64,000 nt of DNA from Pogona vitticeps (taxonomy: Eukaryota; Chordata; Lepidosauria; Squamata; Agamidae): the NCBI RefSeq assembly GCF_051106095.1, contig NC_135785.1, forward strand, positions 217,631,545 to 217,695,544, given 5' to 3'. Positions 21,298-34,370 of this stretch are shown piece after piece (within the stretch, counting starts at the first letter, position 1; the number at the start of each line of letters is the position of its first letter). The position numbers and the translations under genes were made by a program. The notes beneath the pieces were generated by a model that made no database searches, was not told the DNA's origin, and saw only the letters and a list, made by a program, of their open reading frames with translations.

Positions 21298-22270
21298 CTT
21301 TAAATTAATAAGACCTAAAGCATGCACAATTTCCCTATTTCTGTAGCATTATTAGAATATACAGTCATTGTTGTTCCACACATTTTTCTGTTTTTAGTTG
21401 TGTTTATGCTACCACACTGCACTTGTTACTAGATAATAAAAACCTAGTGTGGATATTTAATAATAAATAATTAATTTTGATATTCTGCTTATTACGTAAT
21501 TACTATCTATCTCATAATCTGTGATAATATACTTTGGTCTATTAAACTAAATGCCATATATGTATTAAAATTAGAAAATTTTGTCCACCATTCAGTACTC
21601 GTTGATAATGAACATCAGCATCAGATATACCACATTGTAGATTCTAGTCTTCATGGTGGCCATCGTTCCCTTGCTAACATGTGAGCCATGCTAGTCTTTA
21701 AGGGACCTATACATATACAGACATATGCACAAGGACCACCTCTCTGCATACCTATGCCATGACTACAAATTAGACGTATTTCCTGCTATTACAGCTTTTC
21801 CCCCAGACAGATTATTCGTTCAAAGCTTCATGACTTAAAAAGGAAAACCATCTCCTACTTAGTCCTTGAGCCCTCATCATCCACTGGCTCAGACTCCTGG
21901 TTCCCCCAAGGGTCCAGGATTTATGGGCTCAGGCTTTTGGTTCTCCAGAACCTGAAGGGTAAGCAAATCTTCCACCCCATCAGGCTTTGGGGTGTCCAGT
22001 TCCTCAACCTCATCCTCACTGGAAGACTCCTCTGCTGAAGTCATGACAAACAAAATGTTCAAAGAGAACTAGAAACGTACAAATACCATGATGGACCCAG
22101 ACAAGAGTCAGGTCACTTAAACTCCCCAAGGTAAGTTATCTTTCATTTGTTTGCCCTTTATTTGAGCACTGACTAAGTTCAGGGATTTTTGTAAATCCTG
22201 ATTATCAAGGATATCTGTCTGTCTGCCCATCTAATCACTATAAATATCAATATCTACAGCTACACTTATA
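21298..22270. other. Intergenic DNA
   Basis: AT-rich apart from a GC-richer block at 21862-22045, described separately. No other feature is seen. Confidence 0.5.
21862..22045 (-). other. Coding-like, Glu/Ser-rich remnant, unidentified
   Basis: On the minus strand an ATG near 22044 opens a frame beginning MTSAEESSSEDEVEELDT and rich in Glu, Ser and Pro, about 38 codons long. The block is GC-richer than its surroundings. It may be a remnant of a retroelement linker region or a processed pseudogene. I do not recognise the family. Confidence 0.3.
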
Positions 22271-22673
22271 CAGTGGTGCCTCGCAAGACGAATGCCTCAC
22301 GGGACGAAAAACTCACAAGACAAATGGTTTTGGCAATGGGGTTGATGACTCACAAGACGAATGTTCCTATGACCATGCTTTGCAAAACGAATGTTTTCCA
22401 TTTTTTGTTCCTGCCTCATATTTGCTGATTTTTAAATGTTTGTCTATGATGTTTAAAAAGTTTTTTTACTGAAATGTTTGAAATCATCTGCACAATATGT
22501 ATGGCTTTAAAGAGCACTTAATAAACCCTTTGTAAACCACATTTGATTTTCTTCTTACTTTTTTTGCTCAGAGGAACACATTAATTAGATTTCAATGCAT
22601 TCCTATGGGAAAACGCGTTTCGCAAGACAAATTTTTCTCAAGATGACATTAACCGCAGAACGAATTAAATTAA
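22271..22673. mobile_element. Tigger-like MITE, one terminal repeat lost
   Basis: Starts CAGTGGTGCCTCGCAAGACG directly after TA (22269-22270) and contains repeated 'cacaagacgaatg' units. The far side carries 'acgcgtttcgcaagac' and 'aaccgcagaacgaatta', typical of the other end, but the final GGCACCACTG repeat is absent. It is the same superfamily as 5581-5996, but a different subfamily: GCAAGACGA instead of GCATAGCGA. Confidence 0.75.
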
Positions 22674-23224
22674 ACTCTGAAGGTAGGTTGCTTGGTCTTT
22701 TAAGGGGGCTTGAGCCTAGTAATATTTATGCATGAGCCATGTGCAAAATACTTAAATAAGATGGAGTAGAGCTGCCACTGGTCCAGGTCTCTGACATCCA
22801 TGAATTTGACAAAAGTCTGGGGAAAAAACCCTCTGGTGGTACATATAGAGATTTGGCCATATGATCAGGTCCTCCAGTAATTAAGGATTATTGATCACAT
22901 GGAAGAACCTCAGTTAGTATACTATACTTCCTCAATTTTCCAGTGCACAGAGCAGGGTTAGATACTGTACAGGCAAGTATGTTTGTGAGATGGGTGATTT
23001 TCTCCCCTTCATGGGTGACTAATGATGGATGAGGCCGATGCCTGTCTTCACACAGTCTATTCAAGTGAGTCTCTGTTTAGAGCCAGCATGGTTCATAGCT
23101 ATTCATAATTGTCTATGCAAAGTCTAAGCACTTAAAGATATGAAATATAAATCTGAGGAGGTTGGGAGCATGGATAACGGGCACAATCCTATTTTTTTAG
23201 TTCACTCATAGTACAAAGAACTTA

Positions 23225-23320
23225 GGACAGATGAGGGAAACATATGGCTCTCCAGAATTTATTTGATTAGAACATAGTACCTCATTTGTCACTATCAGCC
23301 ACACTAGCTGGAGCTGACAG
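23225..23320. mobile_element. Decayed hAT-type fragment
   Basis: 'gagggaaacatatggctctccag' followed by 'cagccacactagctggagctgaca' matches in order a common reptile hAT-type repeat ('ggggaacctgtggccctccagatg…gccatgctggctggggctgatgg'). It is short, without ends or TSD. Confidence 0.4.
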
Positions 23321-23859
23321 ATGTGACCATAAAACAATATATAGAGAGCCACACTCAACCCATCCCTACCTTTGGAGATGCCATAAAAGACATCAGTGAC
23401 TGTGTTGCTGTTATGACTGTAACATGTGGTAGGAGAAGATTATCAAAACAAGTTTTGGTTCCATGTGTGCTGGAAAAGTATCTGTTTAACGTAAAACTCA
23501 TCACTTGAGATTCCTACTTTTTTGCCTATAATGGCTCTGTGCCACAGGACTGGCTCAAGTTAAATGTAAATAGATACCGTAAGCAATGTATGAATCACAA
23601 CTGCAACTGATGTTGTTTAGGAGTAGAAATAATCTGAACAAAAATGACAAAGTGAACTGTTTTCCCCAATACAGTTCAACCAATTTTTCTCTTGAGTGCA
23701 GAATATATCTGAGACTTTGTTTTGCTTTAAGAGATTATATTGTTGAAGGTGTACAGAATTTGAATGAATATATATTGAGGGAGCTGTTCAGATTGAAGAG
23801 AGGTGACTATAGGCATGCCACAAGGGTACTAAAGTCAATTTTGTCCAATTGATGCAATA

Positions 23860-24130
23860 TCATGAGGGACGCTGATAAAATTTGCTGATGGCACAATATA
23901 CAAAAGGAGTTGTAGGAAGGGTCAGTCAACATAAAGTGAGGATACAATACAATTTAGAAAGCTCTGGAAATGGTAAGAGCAAGGACAGGATACTAGAGTT
24001 TATGCAATTCAGCATTAAGAAAGTGAGGTAACAAGCCCCAATTTCAACTAAATAAATAAATAATGGAAGTATCAGAGAGGAATATATTGTAACCTCAAAC
24101 ATAAAGTGGTCCAAAAACATGGTATCGCAT
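23860..24130 (+). mobile_element. Possible CR1 LINE remnant
   Basis: 'gctgataaaatttgctgatggcacaa' encodes a degraded KFADDT-like RT motif (the FADD catalytic box of CR1-type RT). The following sequence keeps the order 'agaaagctctgg…gagtttatgcaattcagcatt' seen in CR1 (…ctggagaactgggc…aagttctgcattta). It is very diverged. Confidence 0.4.
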
Positions 24131-25689
24131 AAAAAATTAGAAATGATGAAATGTACAACTTATCAGTTCTTATGCACTCATTTGCTTCAGGAACAGCATG
24201 ATTGAAAGATAATAGATTGTGGTGGATAAAAGCTCAGCTCTTGCCATCTATGAGCTCATTGTATGGTCAATTAATATACTAGAAACTGTTTCAGCACATT
24301 CTTCTGCTGTACACATATGTCCTTGTATATAGCCCCAGAAATTCTGAACTGGTTCATACATTAAGTCACCAAGCTGATACAGTTTTCACTCACCTAACTA
24401 AACTACCTCAATTTTATTTCTGTTGAGCTGGGTGGCATTGCTTACATGACAACCAGTTAAAGAGAAAATTGCCCCCAATGTGAAAATTAACCAAGTCTTC
24501 AGTGCATAATGTGGTTTTCATTTGAGGAAGGAAAAGATGCAAACACTTTAACCTCAGATAATACTGAAGTGGTACAGAATCAAAAGATGGTGCTTTTGTC
24601 TTCATGGCTAGTTGTCTGAATAGGTCCTTAATGTGACAATAATAAAAATTTTCTATTCCTGATAGCCCATCGTAGGAATTTTCTATAGTATGAGTTTTTG
24701 TGAAGGAGCTTCTCCACTTTGAAAGTAACAAAGTTGTCATTTATTTTCCAGGAAATCTTTGTCTCAGCTCCCTACTTTCTATGCTGTGTTGAAATTTAGC
24801 CTATAGAGACAACCAGCTATGCATCTTTGGAACCTGGCCTCTTTTGTACTTATGTGGTTTTTCTCTATATCACACTAAACATGATGGCACTTTGGCCAAG
24901 GCACCACTATCAAACTGATGTAAGACCTCAGTCCTGCTGCCACAGGAAACACTTTTTCTTGGGCAGAACATCTCTACCAGCCTGCACACGAGGTCTAGCT
25001 CATTGGTCTTTTGATCTTCATGCCATCTCTACTTCCTGAACTGAGATGACAGTGGTAAAAATGACTCCTGATTATGGCTGTTAAGACTACCAATTCACAT
25101 GTCAAACAAATGCCTATTCTGGCTGTGACAAAAGCAATTCAGTGGAGCAAAACCATCATCATCAAGACATTCACTGAAGCAAAGCTATTAAACACCATCA
25201 GGACTCTTCATGGAATGGAGTAATGATCCCTAAGCAGGCAATTCATCCATTACTGTATGCTAATGCATAATCCACACTGAAATACAATATAAATATTTCT
25301 AGAAAATTTCAATAACAGGAAAAAAAACAAGATCAACAAGGATGAGGATGAGGAAGATGATGAAGACAGAGATGGAGAGTGAAGGAATTTTGACTTTGCA
25401 CTAATAGATAGCACTTAAATTTGTGTAAGGGTGGATACCCAATTGCCACTGATCATACCTTCTCAGTGCAGACCGCTCTAACCCATATCCAAAGGAAGTT
25501 CTAGAACAGGGGATCTTTAGGAACAGAATTGATTATGACACAAAGGCTTACTGTGGGCAAAGGAAATTGGCTAAATCAGCATTGGATACAAAATGATGAC
25601 AATGGCATTGTCGTAAAGTATGACAACATAAATTCCCATATTAGCACCACACCTTCAGCCAAGAGTCAGCAAGAATAATCATATGTTTT

Positions 25690-26760
25690 CAGCCTGTGAT
25701 GCCAGACATTGTGGTCAAGGTGCTACTTCACTGTCGGGCCACCACCTCCTCCCTTGACCCTTGCCCGGCCTGGCTAATCAAAGCAGCCAGGCCCACAACA
25801 ACTGAATGGGCCACAGTGATAATTAATGGGTCTTTCCAGGAGGGCAGGGTTTTCCCCGCCCTCAAGAAGATGCTCATTAGGCCCATTTAAAAGGAAAATG
25901 GGCTGAGGCTGAACCCGGACAAGATGAAGGTCCTGAGGGTGGGTGGACCTACCATCAGTGGTTTGGGAAACTCCCTCTCTTTTGGGGGGGCTCTCACCAC
26001 GAAGAGTGAGGTTCACAGCTTGGGGATCCATCTGGACGAGGCACTTACCATGGAATCCCAGGTGCTGTCTTTGGTCCACATCTCCTATTTCCACCTTTGG
26101 CAGATTGTCCAGCTGCGTCTCTATCTTGATGCTGGGTCACTCACCACTCTGGTCCATGTGCTCGTAATCTCGAGATTAGACCACTTTAATGCTCTCTACA
26201 TGGGGCTACCTTTGAGATCGATGCAGAAACTTCAAATGGTGCAGAATGCGGCAGCCAGACTTCTTAGTGTGGTGAGGAAACATCAACATATCACTCCCAT
26301 TCTGGCCACCCTACATTGGCTGCCCATTCGGTTCCACATTTATTTCAAAGTTCTAATGCTTATGTATAAAGCGCTAAATGGTTTAGGCCTCAATATCTGA
26401 CGAAACACCTTCTCCCCCCAAATCTACTCGTATCACTCAATCTAGCCAGGAGGTGAGGTTGAGGAGCCTAACTGGACCTTCTCAGCGGTGGCTTCTCACC
26501 TTTGAAATAACCTCCCTTTTGAGATCTGTATGGCCCCTTCGCTAGGCATTTTCAAAGGCCAACTGAAAACCTGGCTGTTTAGGCAAGCTTTCCATCCAGC
26601 CACTACTTGATTTACTTTTTTCTTCCATCTTGAGTATTATCTACGGATGTGTTATTTTGATCTTATATTTTAAATTGTTTATATTATATGCTGTTAGCCA
26701 CCCAGAGTAGTCAGTTGACTAGATGGGTGGAGTATAAATTCAATAAATAAATAAATAAAT
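25690..26760 (+). mobile_element. L2-type LINE, internally deleted, with 3' tail
   Basis: ORF2 pieces in order: SSLDPCPAWLIKAARPTT and GRVFPALKKMLIRPI (25740-25890), then a jump to LRLNPDKMKVLRVGGPTISG (from about 25909), SLGIHLDEALTMESQV, LTTLVHVLVISRLDHFNALY, VQNAAARLL, LHWLPIRFHIYFKVL and YKALNGLG. The central RT with the catalytic motifs is missing. The 3' end has 'gttagccacccagagtagtc', 'gggtggagtataaattc' and (AAAT)n at about 26738-26760. It is older than the copy at 12853, with more stops near the C-terminus. Confidence 0.9.
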
Positions 26761-29700
26761 ATGGAGAATTCAAACTGTAACTGTAGCTAACCTCAGGGTG
26801 TGTGTTTATTTCACCTGACACATTTGTTAATACGAACACTCACTAAAATCATAACATTGCAACACTATAGATATATTGCATGTTTATGCAGTTCTAAAAC
26901 GTACTCCTATCATCAGGTAGTGTAAGATATCATAATTAACTTTATCAAATAGCTAATTTATTCATACAAAGCTCCTTGATGCTCTGAAGCATCTCCTCTA
27001 TAAAGCTGATCTGTCAAAAATGATTCATATTTTATTCATATGTTAATTATGCTATTTCTAGATGTTTGTATCTACCCATGATAACAGGAAAACACAGAGA
27101 AGACATACAGGTAAGAAAAAATAATCAGGAATCCTAAAGTCCTTTGGGTTCAATTCTCCAGTCATTTGTCGCCTTTTTTCTTCAAGTAATCCATCCCTAA
27201 CTGTGTGCAAACTTGTTGGAAAGTATTAAGTAATCGGAACAGTAAGATTGTACAACCAGATTAGAGAAGTACAAAGGGCCTTAGTAGGTGGAAGATAGTG
27301 AACAAGCAGTCCTACTTGTAAAATCAATTCCAGATAATTTACAGTGTGCATAAACTCCCACTGACTACCTAAAGACTGCAACTCGTTATAACAACTTTTA
27401 TTCAATCTTTCCTGCTCCTCCTCAGAATTTTATTTTATTGGAAGCATGGATTTTACTGCATGCTATTTTTTCTGCAGACATAGTTTACTAATACAAAACA
27501 AACTTTCATGCAGTCTTTTCATAACATTGTGCAGCTACTTCTCTAGCATAGTAAATTAGAAGAAGTCTGTTTGGGGTTTTCCAAAGTGAGGGAAATAGTA
27601 TGAGCTGGAAATATGGACCTGTGATTAGAACAGTAAATTGCTTTTCAAAACATTGTGTCTTCTTAGATTTAATAGATACCCCTGATAAACACCACAAAAG
27701 AGGTCCCTAGTGACAAGAGTCTCATAATTAACATGCCAGATTTGCTTTTCTGACAGATGACATACGTCTTTTGCCACGTGCTGTACTCCACTGTTACTTC
27801 ATTTAGGCTGCAATCCTAAGATTCTTAGAAGGGTGTCTTTTCTGGTGAAGGCATAGAGAGAAGACCACCTTTAGTAAGAAGTTTCAGTTTTGCAAGTCTT
27901 CTCCATGAGACTGTAAAAGGTCCACTACTGGTTGTTTTCTATTATGGGAGCTGGTACAATACGGACCACAAACTAGGAAAAACCTTCCTTCTACTTAGAG
28001 ATGCATTTCTTCAGAGTACTGGGAGGAAATTGTGAATTCAGAGGTTCCCAAAGTTTCCTGTGACCTTAGAACTGGGAAAGAATTAGGCCACCAAAGTAGT
28101 TGTTCATTTCTGTTTTATAGGAATAAATGGGAGGGACAGTTATTAAGGGGAAAAAATTAAGCTACTAGAGAAGAGAAGAGCAACAGGTTCTTTCTTCCTT
28201 TAGAGTATGCTCTCAGCAGATTTTTGGATTGGTGATTCCTTTATTTTTAGATCTTCCTGCCTTCTCTAGTTGGATTTCTATCCCCATGTAGGTGTCAAGA
28301 TACTCAGTATGAACACCATTCTATCTCTAGGTTTGTAAAAATGTAACATTACCCTGTGATTACACATGTTAGTGACTGAGGGGGTATGGATCATACATGA
28401 GGCAAAGAGTTTGACCTTGATTTTCTGTGGATCCGTGTCATAGCCTTTGAGTCAAGGAAGTGTCACTGCCTCCTGATTATCACGAAAATCGAACACAGAA
28501 TATATTCTACTCATTTCCCCACTTTGTATGCGCTTGGCATGCTGAAATGTTCTGAAAACTATACTACCGCACTCTGGCTTTTACCAAAACCATTTAAATA
28601 GTGAATCAGGAGTTTATGATATAAATGCCAAAGAGACTCTTAGGAATAACAATCATTAGCTGCCAAGATGCAATTATTTTATGCAGTGGGACTATGATCT
28701 GTTTATACAGTAGACAATAGTTTCCTCTAGCCCAGTTTGCATAGATAAGTGAATATTTTAACATGGAAAAAATCCAGCCTGACAAAGATGTAGCTGGGGC
28801 ATCAGGCATTTAATCTTTTGTGGTTAAAATTAGTCAATAGTATAATCAGAATGTGGGTGGCAAGTATTAAACGCCATTAGTTATAGCATCATTGAGCTAC
28901 AATTGACTTTCTAAGCTAAGCTTATCACAGTATCCTTTAACAGTGTGAAGATGAAATAGTACAGACAAATGCAACAAGATCATGATATTTACATAGCAAT
29001 CTCCCTCTCAACTTGGTTAATTCCATTGACAATTTTGAGTTAAGTACACCACATAAAAGCATGTGTTTTTGTTTCCTTATTAGCATGCAGCAGAGTGGGG
29101 TGCCAGGAGGTTAAAAACAAGGCACTTTCCCACTCAAAATAGCTAACAGCAGTGGAGGGAAGCTGGGCTCATTGACAAAGTTCCACACTGAATGAAGATG
29201 CTTTTGTTCTTAAAAAGTTTTTCATGAGAGTGAAAGCAATCCTTTGAAGGAAGAAGTCCAGCATGCAGTGAAGAAACAACATTGCTCTGACTCAGAATTT
29301 GCCATAAATATGCTAGTTTATTCCCTCTTTTTCTACCAAGAGCTAAAATTACATTGTTGTTGTTTTTTCTCTAATCATTTTAGCCCACTTTCATTGTTAG
29401 ATGTCTTTCATGTAGAACCTTTCCCTGAGTATGTCTCCGGTTCAGCAAAGTGGTGAAGGCAGTATGCAACTGTGTCTTATCCACCTGACACCATCAAATT
29501 ATTTCAAGAGAGCACTGAAGCTATAACACACCAATTTACTGATATTTAGAACTATAATTTGTATTGAGCTAACCAGCGTTTGCACTTCCTTTAAACTTGT
29601 GGCTCTCTGAAACCTTTCTATCTGTTGGAAAATATAATCTTGCATGCTTCTCTTTTAATACTTGGTGTCTGTAAGGAACATGCTCTCTATCTGACACTAA

Positions 29701-29845
29701 ATTTAGAGTTCTTTCTTCATGTGTCACACTTGAAGACTTGTCCCTCCTTATTGTTGATTCCTTTGTTAGTCACCTTTCCTCTCTCCTTCATTTTGTTTTC
29801 CAAAAACAGATTTTTTTTGTAGTTCCACAATATCTATATTTGTAT
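26761..29845. other. Intergenic DNA, no feature seen
   Basis: About 3 kb of AT-rich sequence. 'aggctgcaatcctaagattc' near 27809 is a trace of a dispersed repeat. No gene or RNA gene is recognised. Confidence 0.5.
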
Positions 29846-29996
29846 AACAACAACAACATATGTCGTCAAGTCAGTTCTGTCTGTGCAGTTTGCTCCAGGT
29901 CACCCAGGCTGGCTCTACTCACAGGAGGCACTGTGGGGAATTGACTCCCCAACCTCTGGCTCCACAGATATCTAAACCACTGAGCTATCTAGCCAA
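29846..29996 (-). repeat. Sauria-type SINE, minus strand
   Basis: The plus strand starts with an 'acaacaacaaca' tail and 'cgtcaagtcag' (the BovB-like tail in reverse), passes 'cacccaggctggctc' and 'ggaggcactgtggggaattg', and ends with the tRNA-like head 'ccactgagctatctagcc' (reverse of GGCTAGATAGCTCAGTGG). Head, body and tail are all present, making this one of the clearest Sauria copies here. Confidence 0.8.
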
Positions 29997-30104
29997 CTAT
30001 CCAGCCAGTTCTACCTCTACCGTTCCACTTCACTAAGCCAAATAAAAGCACATACCCCTTTTCCCTTGATGACAGGAAATTTTGGAAATCACTCATTCAT
30101 TGGG

Positions 30105-30163
30105 TGATTCATAGAGTCACCGTAAGTCAGATGCAACTTGATGGCAGATAACAACAACATTGT
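30105..30163 (+). repeat. BovB/Sauria-type tail fragment
   Basis: 'agagtcaccgtaagtcagatg' followed by 'aacttgatggcagataacaacaaca' is the BovB-derived SINE tail on the plus strand. No head is visible upstream, so it is a 5'-truncated SINE or BovB end. Confidence 0.6.
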
Positions 30164-31289
30164 CATTATGATGGAAAGCTCACTGATTTAGGTATCATAC
30201 TGGACAGTGGTAATGAAAGATGAACTTCAAATAATTTGCATAGCCAAAAACGTCCCATTCCTGTTTCGATAAACTGAGGCAAACACTGGGAAAGGCATTT
30301 CTTTGTGGATGCCTCTCTATATCCTTCCTATATCATCCACACATGCAAAGGTTTCCTAGCCAGAATGAAAATGAAAAAATGTATGAGGAGGACTCTACAG
30401 CTGATCATAGTTATATAAGGCTGGGCTTTGAAATGAGATAGCAGCCAAAGCAGCAGGATAACAAATTTAATCTATAGAAAAGTTTTTCCCAAGCTCCAAA
30501 TGAAACATGTAAAGAGGACCTAAGCCGGCCAAATACTTAACATCAAGTAAAACAGGACTATAAAATTCAAGTTGTGATGCTACAGCATTGAGAACTATTA
30601 TAGCACGTCTATAAAATGACCTTAAACTTTTGTAAAACTTTTGAAAAAAATGTAGTTCAATTCATCATTTAAAATGAATTTTATTAGAAAATGAACTGGT
30701 ACTTACAAAATTGCACTGATTTCAAACAATACAGTCTGATTTATTCAAATTAGCGTTTACAATTCCTGTATTGTTACATCCCTGTTTTTCAATTATTTGA
30801 TATTAATTCTTTCTTCTTTAATTTGCAGGCAATTGTCATAAAGATATATAATCAGTGAGAAGATATTATTGGGCCAACCAACATTTTTAAGATGTATAAA
30901 AGTTTTGAACCTTTAAAAAATGGTTTTTAATAAGTCAGCATCATTGAATTCTTGAGCCAATAAAACAGTCTATAAATTCTATGCCCCTGTTTTTCCCAAG
31001 ACCAGACCAGGCACTGTCATTTTGAAGTAATTACAACTGACTGATTTATTTCACTACATCATGTTTACAACTATGCTGTTAGTAGACTTAAGGCAAATTA
31101 CTATTAGGTTAATAGACCTAAAATAAAATAAAAATGTTGTAATCCAATAATGCAAATGTAAGCATTTAGTTTTCCAGCAAATGTTATCAATGTTGATTAA
31201 AATGGAAATACTTATTACCGACTCTTCTGTAAAAAAACCCTACATACAGTAAAATTTCCACATCAGCATTTTTTGTTTTGCCCTTAAGA
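30164..31289. other. Intergenic DNA, no feature seen
   Basis: Strongly AT-rich, no recognised gene or repeat. Confidence 0.5.
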
Positions 31290-31505
31290 ATTAGTATGGT
31301 GTATTGGTTAGACTGAACTTTGGCCCAGGACTGGAAAGGCATGTGTTCAAATTCCAATTTGGCCATGAAGCTCACTGGATGATCCTGGATCAGTCATAAT
31401 CTCTCAGAAATTGTGACTGAGATTGTGACAGGGCTGTTATGGGGATAAGAAGGAGGGAATGTTCCTCATCATAATCTCATGGAAGAAAGGTAAAATAAAA
31501 ATTAA
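31290..31505 (+). repeat. tRNA-derived SINE
   Basis: Head 'agtatggtgtattggttaga', box-B-like 'gtgttcaaattcc', body 'ggccatgaagctcactggatgatcctgg' and end 'gggctgttatggggataagaaggagg', with a final 'ggaagaaaggtaaaataaaa' like L2-type 3' ends. Full-length order for the same family as 785-960. Confidence 0.75.
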
Positions 31506-31959
31506 AGAAATGTCATTAGTATCAATTATGTCCCAGATAAATAAGAAATTCACCTTTAATTGGTTTTAAATAGGAAAAGAGGAAATGGTACCCCTTTAAT
31601 TTGTTTCATTTTTTCTATATTACTTCTGAAGCAATCTTAATATTAGTTTTCCTTCACTTTTTTCATTTCTTTATATTGTATCCTATTTAAGAAAGCTGAG
31701 CATGTAGTATCCTCTTGTGGTGTTCCACCCGCACAGGAGGAATTATGTCACAGGCAGTGGCAGACTGCCACTAATATAAGAGTTCTTTTTTTGATTTTAT
31801 GGTTTGCATGTCTCTGTCTTATCGCATGTCAGTCACATGTTTCCAAAATAATAATAAAAAGGGCTCTTCAATTGGCAGTATTCTGCCACTGCCAGTGACT
31901 TTCTTATATCAGCCAATCTTGGATACTGGAAAAGGCAGACTACAATGATAGATGCCTTA

Positions 31960-32200
31960 GTTCATTGCTTTACTGAAACATGTTGTATGTATGATTCAGA
32001 AACTGTAGCTTTATCAAAACATGGCAACCAGATTGCTTTTTAATATATGTTTCCAAATCCACATCACACCTGTCTTGCGTCAGCAGCACTGGCTTCTGAT
32101 TCATTCTCAGCCCTGATTCAAAGTACTGGTGCTTTTCCCTGAAAGCAATTCAAAGCAGTGGGACTTTTAAAACCCTAAATTCCCTGAGGCTAAGAATGAA
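31960..32200 (+). mobile_element. L2-type LINE fragment, old
   Basis: Encodes QNMATRLLF, then ITPVLRQQHWLLIHSQP and FKVLVLF, matching the L2 block VQNAxARLL…ITPVLxxLHWLPIxxRIxFKVL. At least one internal stop is present. The 3' end is lost where the DIRS element begins at about 32215. Confidence 0.65.
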
Positions 32201-34370
32201 CCCAAAACCTAGCTTATACCCTTTGCCCCCTTACCCCAGAATAATGATGCAAGACAAGTATGCGATAAACATGGACCACACTTTATTGAATAATCATTAT
32301 TGCCCACCATAAAAAGGGGGTCCTGCCGTAGTGCAGAATCAGGTTCTGCACAAAGGTCTCTTTCCACGTCATCCCGCCAATTTGCCAGATCTCTCGAGGA
32401 AGAGTCTCTGGGAATTTGCTGGCTCCTGGCGCTAATTCCCCGAACTGGTTGTCCTGTTGGCATGATAGTGCATCAGCTAAATTGTTATCAAGGCCAGGAA
32501 TGTGTTTTGCTTGGACAAATATGTTATATTTTAAAGCATGCAATGTAAATGCACACACCAGCACCATAATATGTTCAGAGTGCGAGGTGACATTGTTTAG
32601 TATGTAAACCACCACCTGGTTGTCACACCAGAAGCCTACTACTGAATTGGCCCATTCACGTGCCCACAGCCACAGAGTGCCTACTATCGAAAAAAATTCC
32701 AAGAAAGTGAGGTCTCTAGCGACCCCTAACTGGTGCCATTTTTCAGGCTACCACTCAGCACACCATCTGCCTCTAAAATAAATCCCAAAATGTAAGAAGC
32801 CAGCTGCATCAGTCTGGGCCTGGAATTCGGCCCTAAGGTTTGTCTCAGACCTCCAAATAGAGACCATATTAAACTCAACTAAAAATTGACTCCAGACTTT
32901 TAAATCCTGTCTCATACCCCTAGTAACTGTCATTCTGTGGAAGAGGCGGCATAGTGTCACATAACCTACACAGGAACGCACAACCTGGCACAACCACTCT
33001 GCATGTAAAATTCAGGTCACCTACAATATCTTGCAGTTCTTTCAACAACACTTTTCTTTTCTGTAGTATTAAACTGATCCAAACCTTAAAGTTGTTCCAT
33101 TTACTGTCTGGTAATCTGGAAGCCTATTTTCGTGTGTCCATTCAAATTCTGTCCAGCTTTGCAGATTAGATGCCCGCTATCAAACCTTTCACCTGAGTTA
33201 GGCCTGGCCGGCATCATATATTGCAGCCAGAGGCCTGATAAAGGATCATCCCAATATAAATTCAGATGAATTGCATTTCTCATACAGAACGATTCATCAT
33301 AAAGCAACCAAACCTGCCCTGCAAAGACTATGTATGCCCTGTAGATCAGGTCAAGGTACTGAAACATAGACTGAGCTCTCCAAGGTTGTGCCTTCATCAC
33401 CACCACAGCGTAAATTAGGAAGCCGGAGAGCCAATTGGCCCATGTCCTCTCTGGCCTACGCCTCCTACATTGTTCTTTATCCCTTTCATCCTCTTTTTCA
33501 AGCTCTTTTTTGTCTACATTTCTATTAAGGAGCTCAAACAGATCCACATAGTTATCCCTGTATATTTTTTCTTTAGTAGCTGGAGTAAGGTGATCCCCCA
33601 ATGGCATGACATGATCTCCAAAAGGCAGTGCCTTTAAAGGGATAGAGTTGTAACCTGTGTTAGGTACAGATGGGTAGTGCCAAACCCCCATACCAGATGT
33701 CAAACCCAGTGCTGCTGGAAATGTAATTTGTGGATAGGGAGCCGCCCAGTTCCCTACTGGCATGCTTGTACTTGGCCAAGGATTGGCAGGGGCCCTTAAC
33801 CCCTGTATGTTGTGTATCAAGGAAGGCTACCCTGCCCACTGCTTGGCCATGGCCAGGAAGGCAATATGGGTAGGGTGTGCGATGCAACAGCTAGCTCACC
33901 TGATGCTAGAGCTGGTGTTGTATCCTGCTCATCCCTGCCATGCCTGTAACCTGCTGCCAACTCTTCCACTTTCTCCTGCTGACCTCTAGCCACTGCCACT
34001 GCCCCATCCACCTCCTGCGTCAGCATACTTCGTTCCTCGTCCTCACTCTGATGCTGAGGTGTCACTGTTGATGCATCTGATTCTCTTCTGGATGGCCCCG
34101 TGGCCTGTCAATCAGCCTCTAAAGCAGCAAAGTGAGACATTAAATTTTCCACCATGGCCTTAAGCTTAGCTCTCCTACGGCTCTTGGCCTCCCTCTGCTG
34201 AATGGCACAGTTGAGGATCGCTAAGTTGTGAAACCCTTTGTGCTGCTCTTTTGGCCTCTAAAGCCAAAATCTTGTCCTGCATGTGTTGACAAATAGGCCA
34301 TGTCTCCTCATCTGAGGATGACTGAGGGGGCGAAACTTGAGGAACTGCTGCTTGCAAGCTGCTTCCCTTT

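Larger units (their letters stand above)
22674..25689. other. Intergenic DNA with old repeat pieces
   Basis: Two weak repeats are listed separately (23225 and 23860). Otherwise AT-rich and without a recognised gene. The open frame at 23586-23852 matches no family known to me. Confidence 0.45.
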
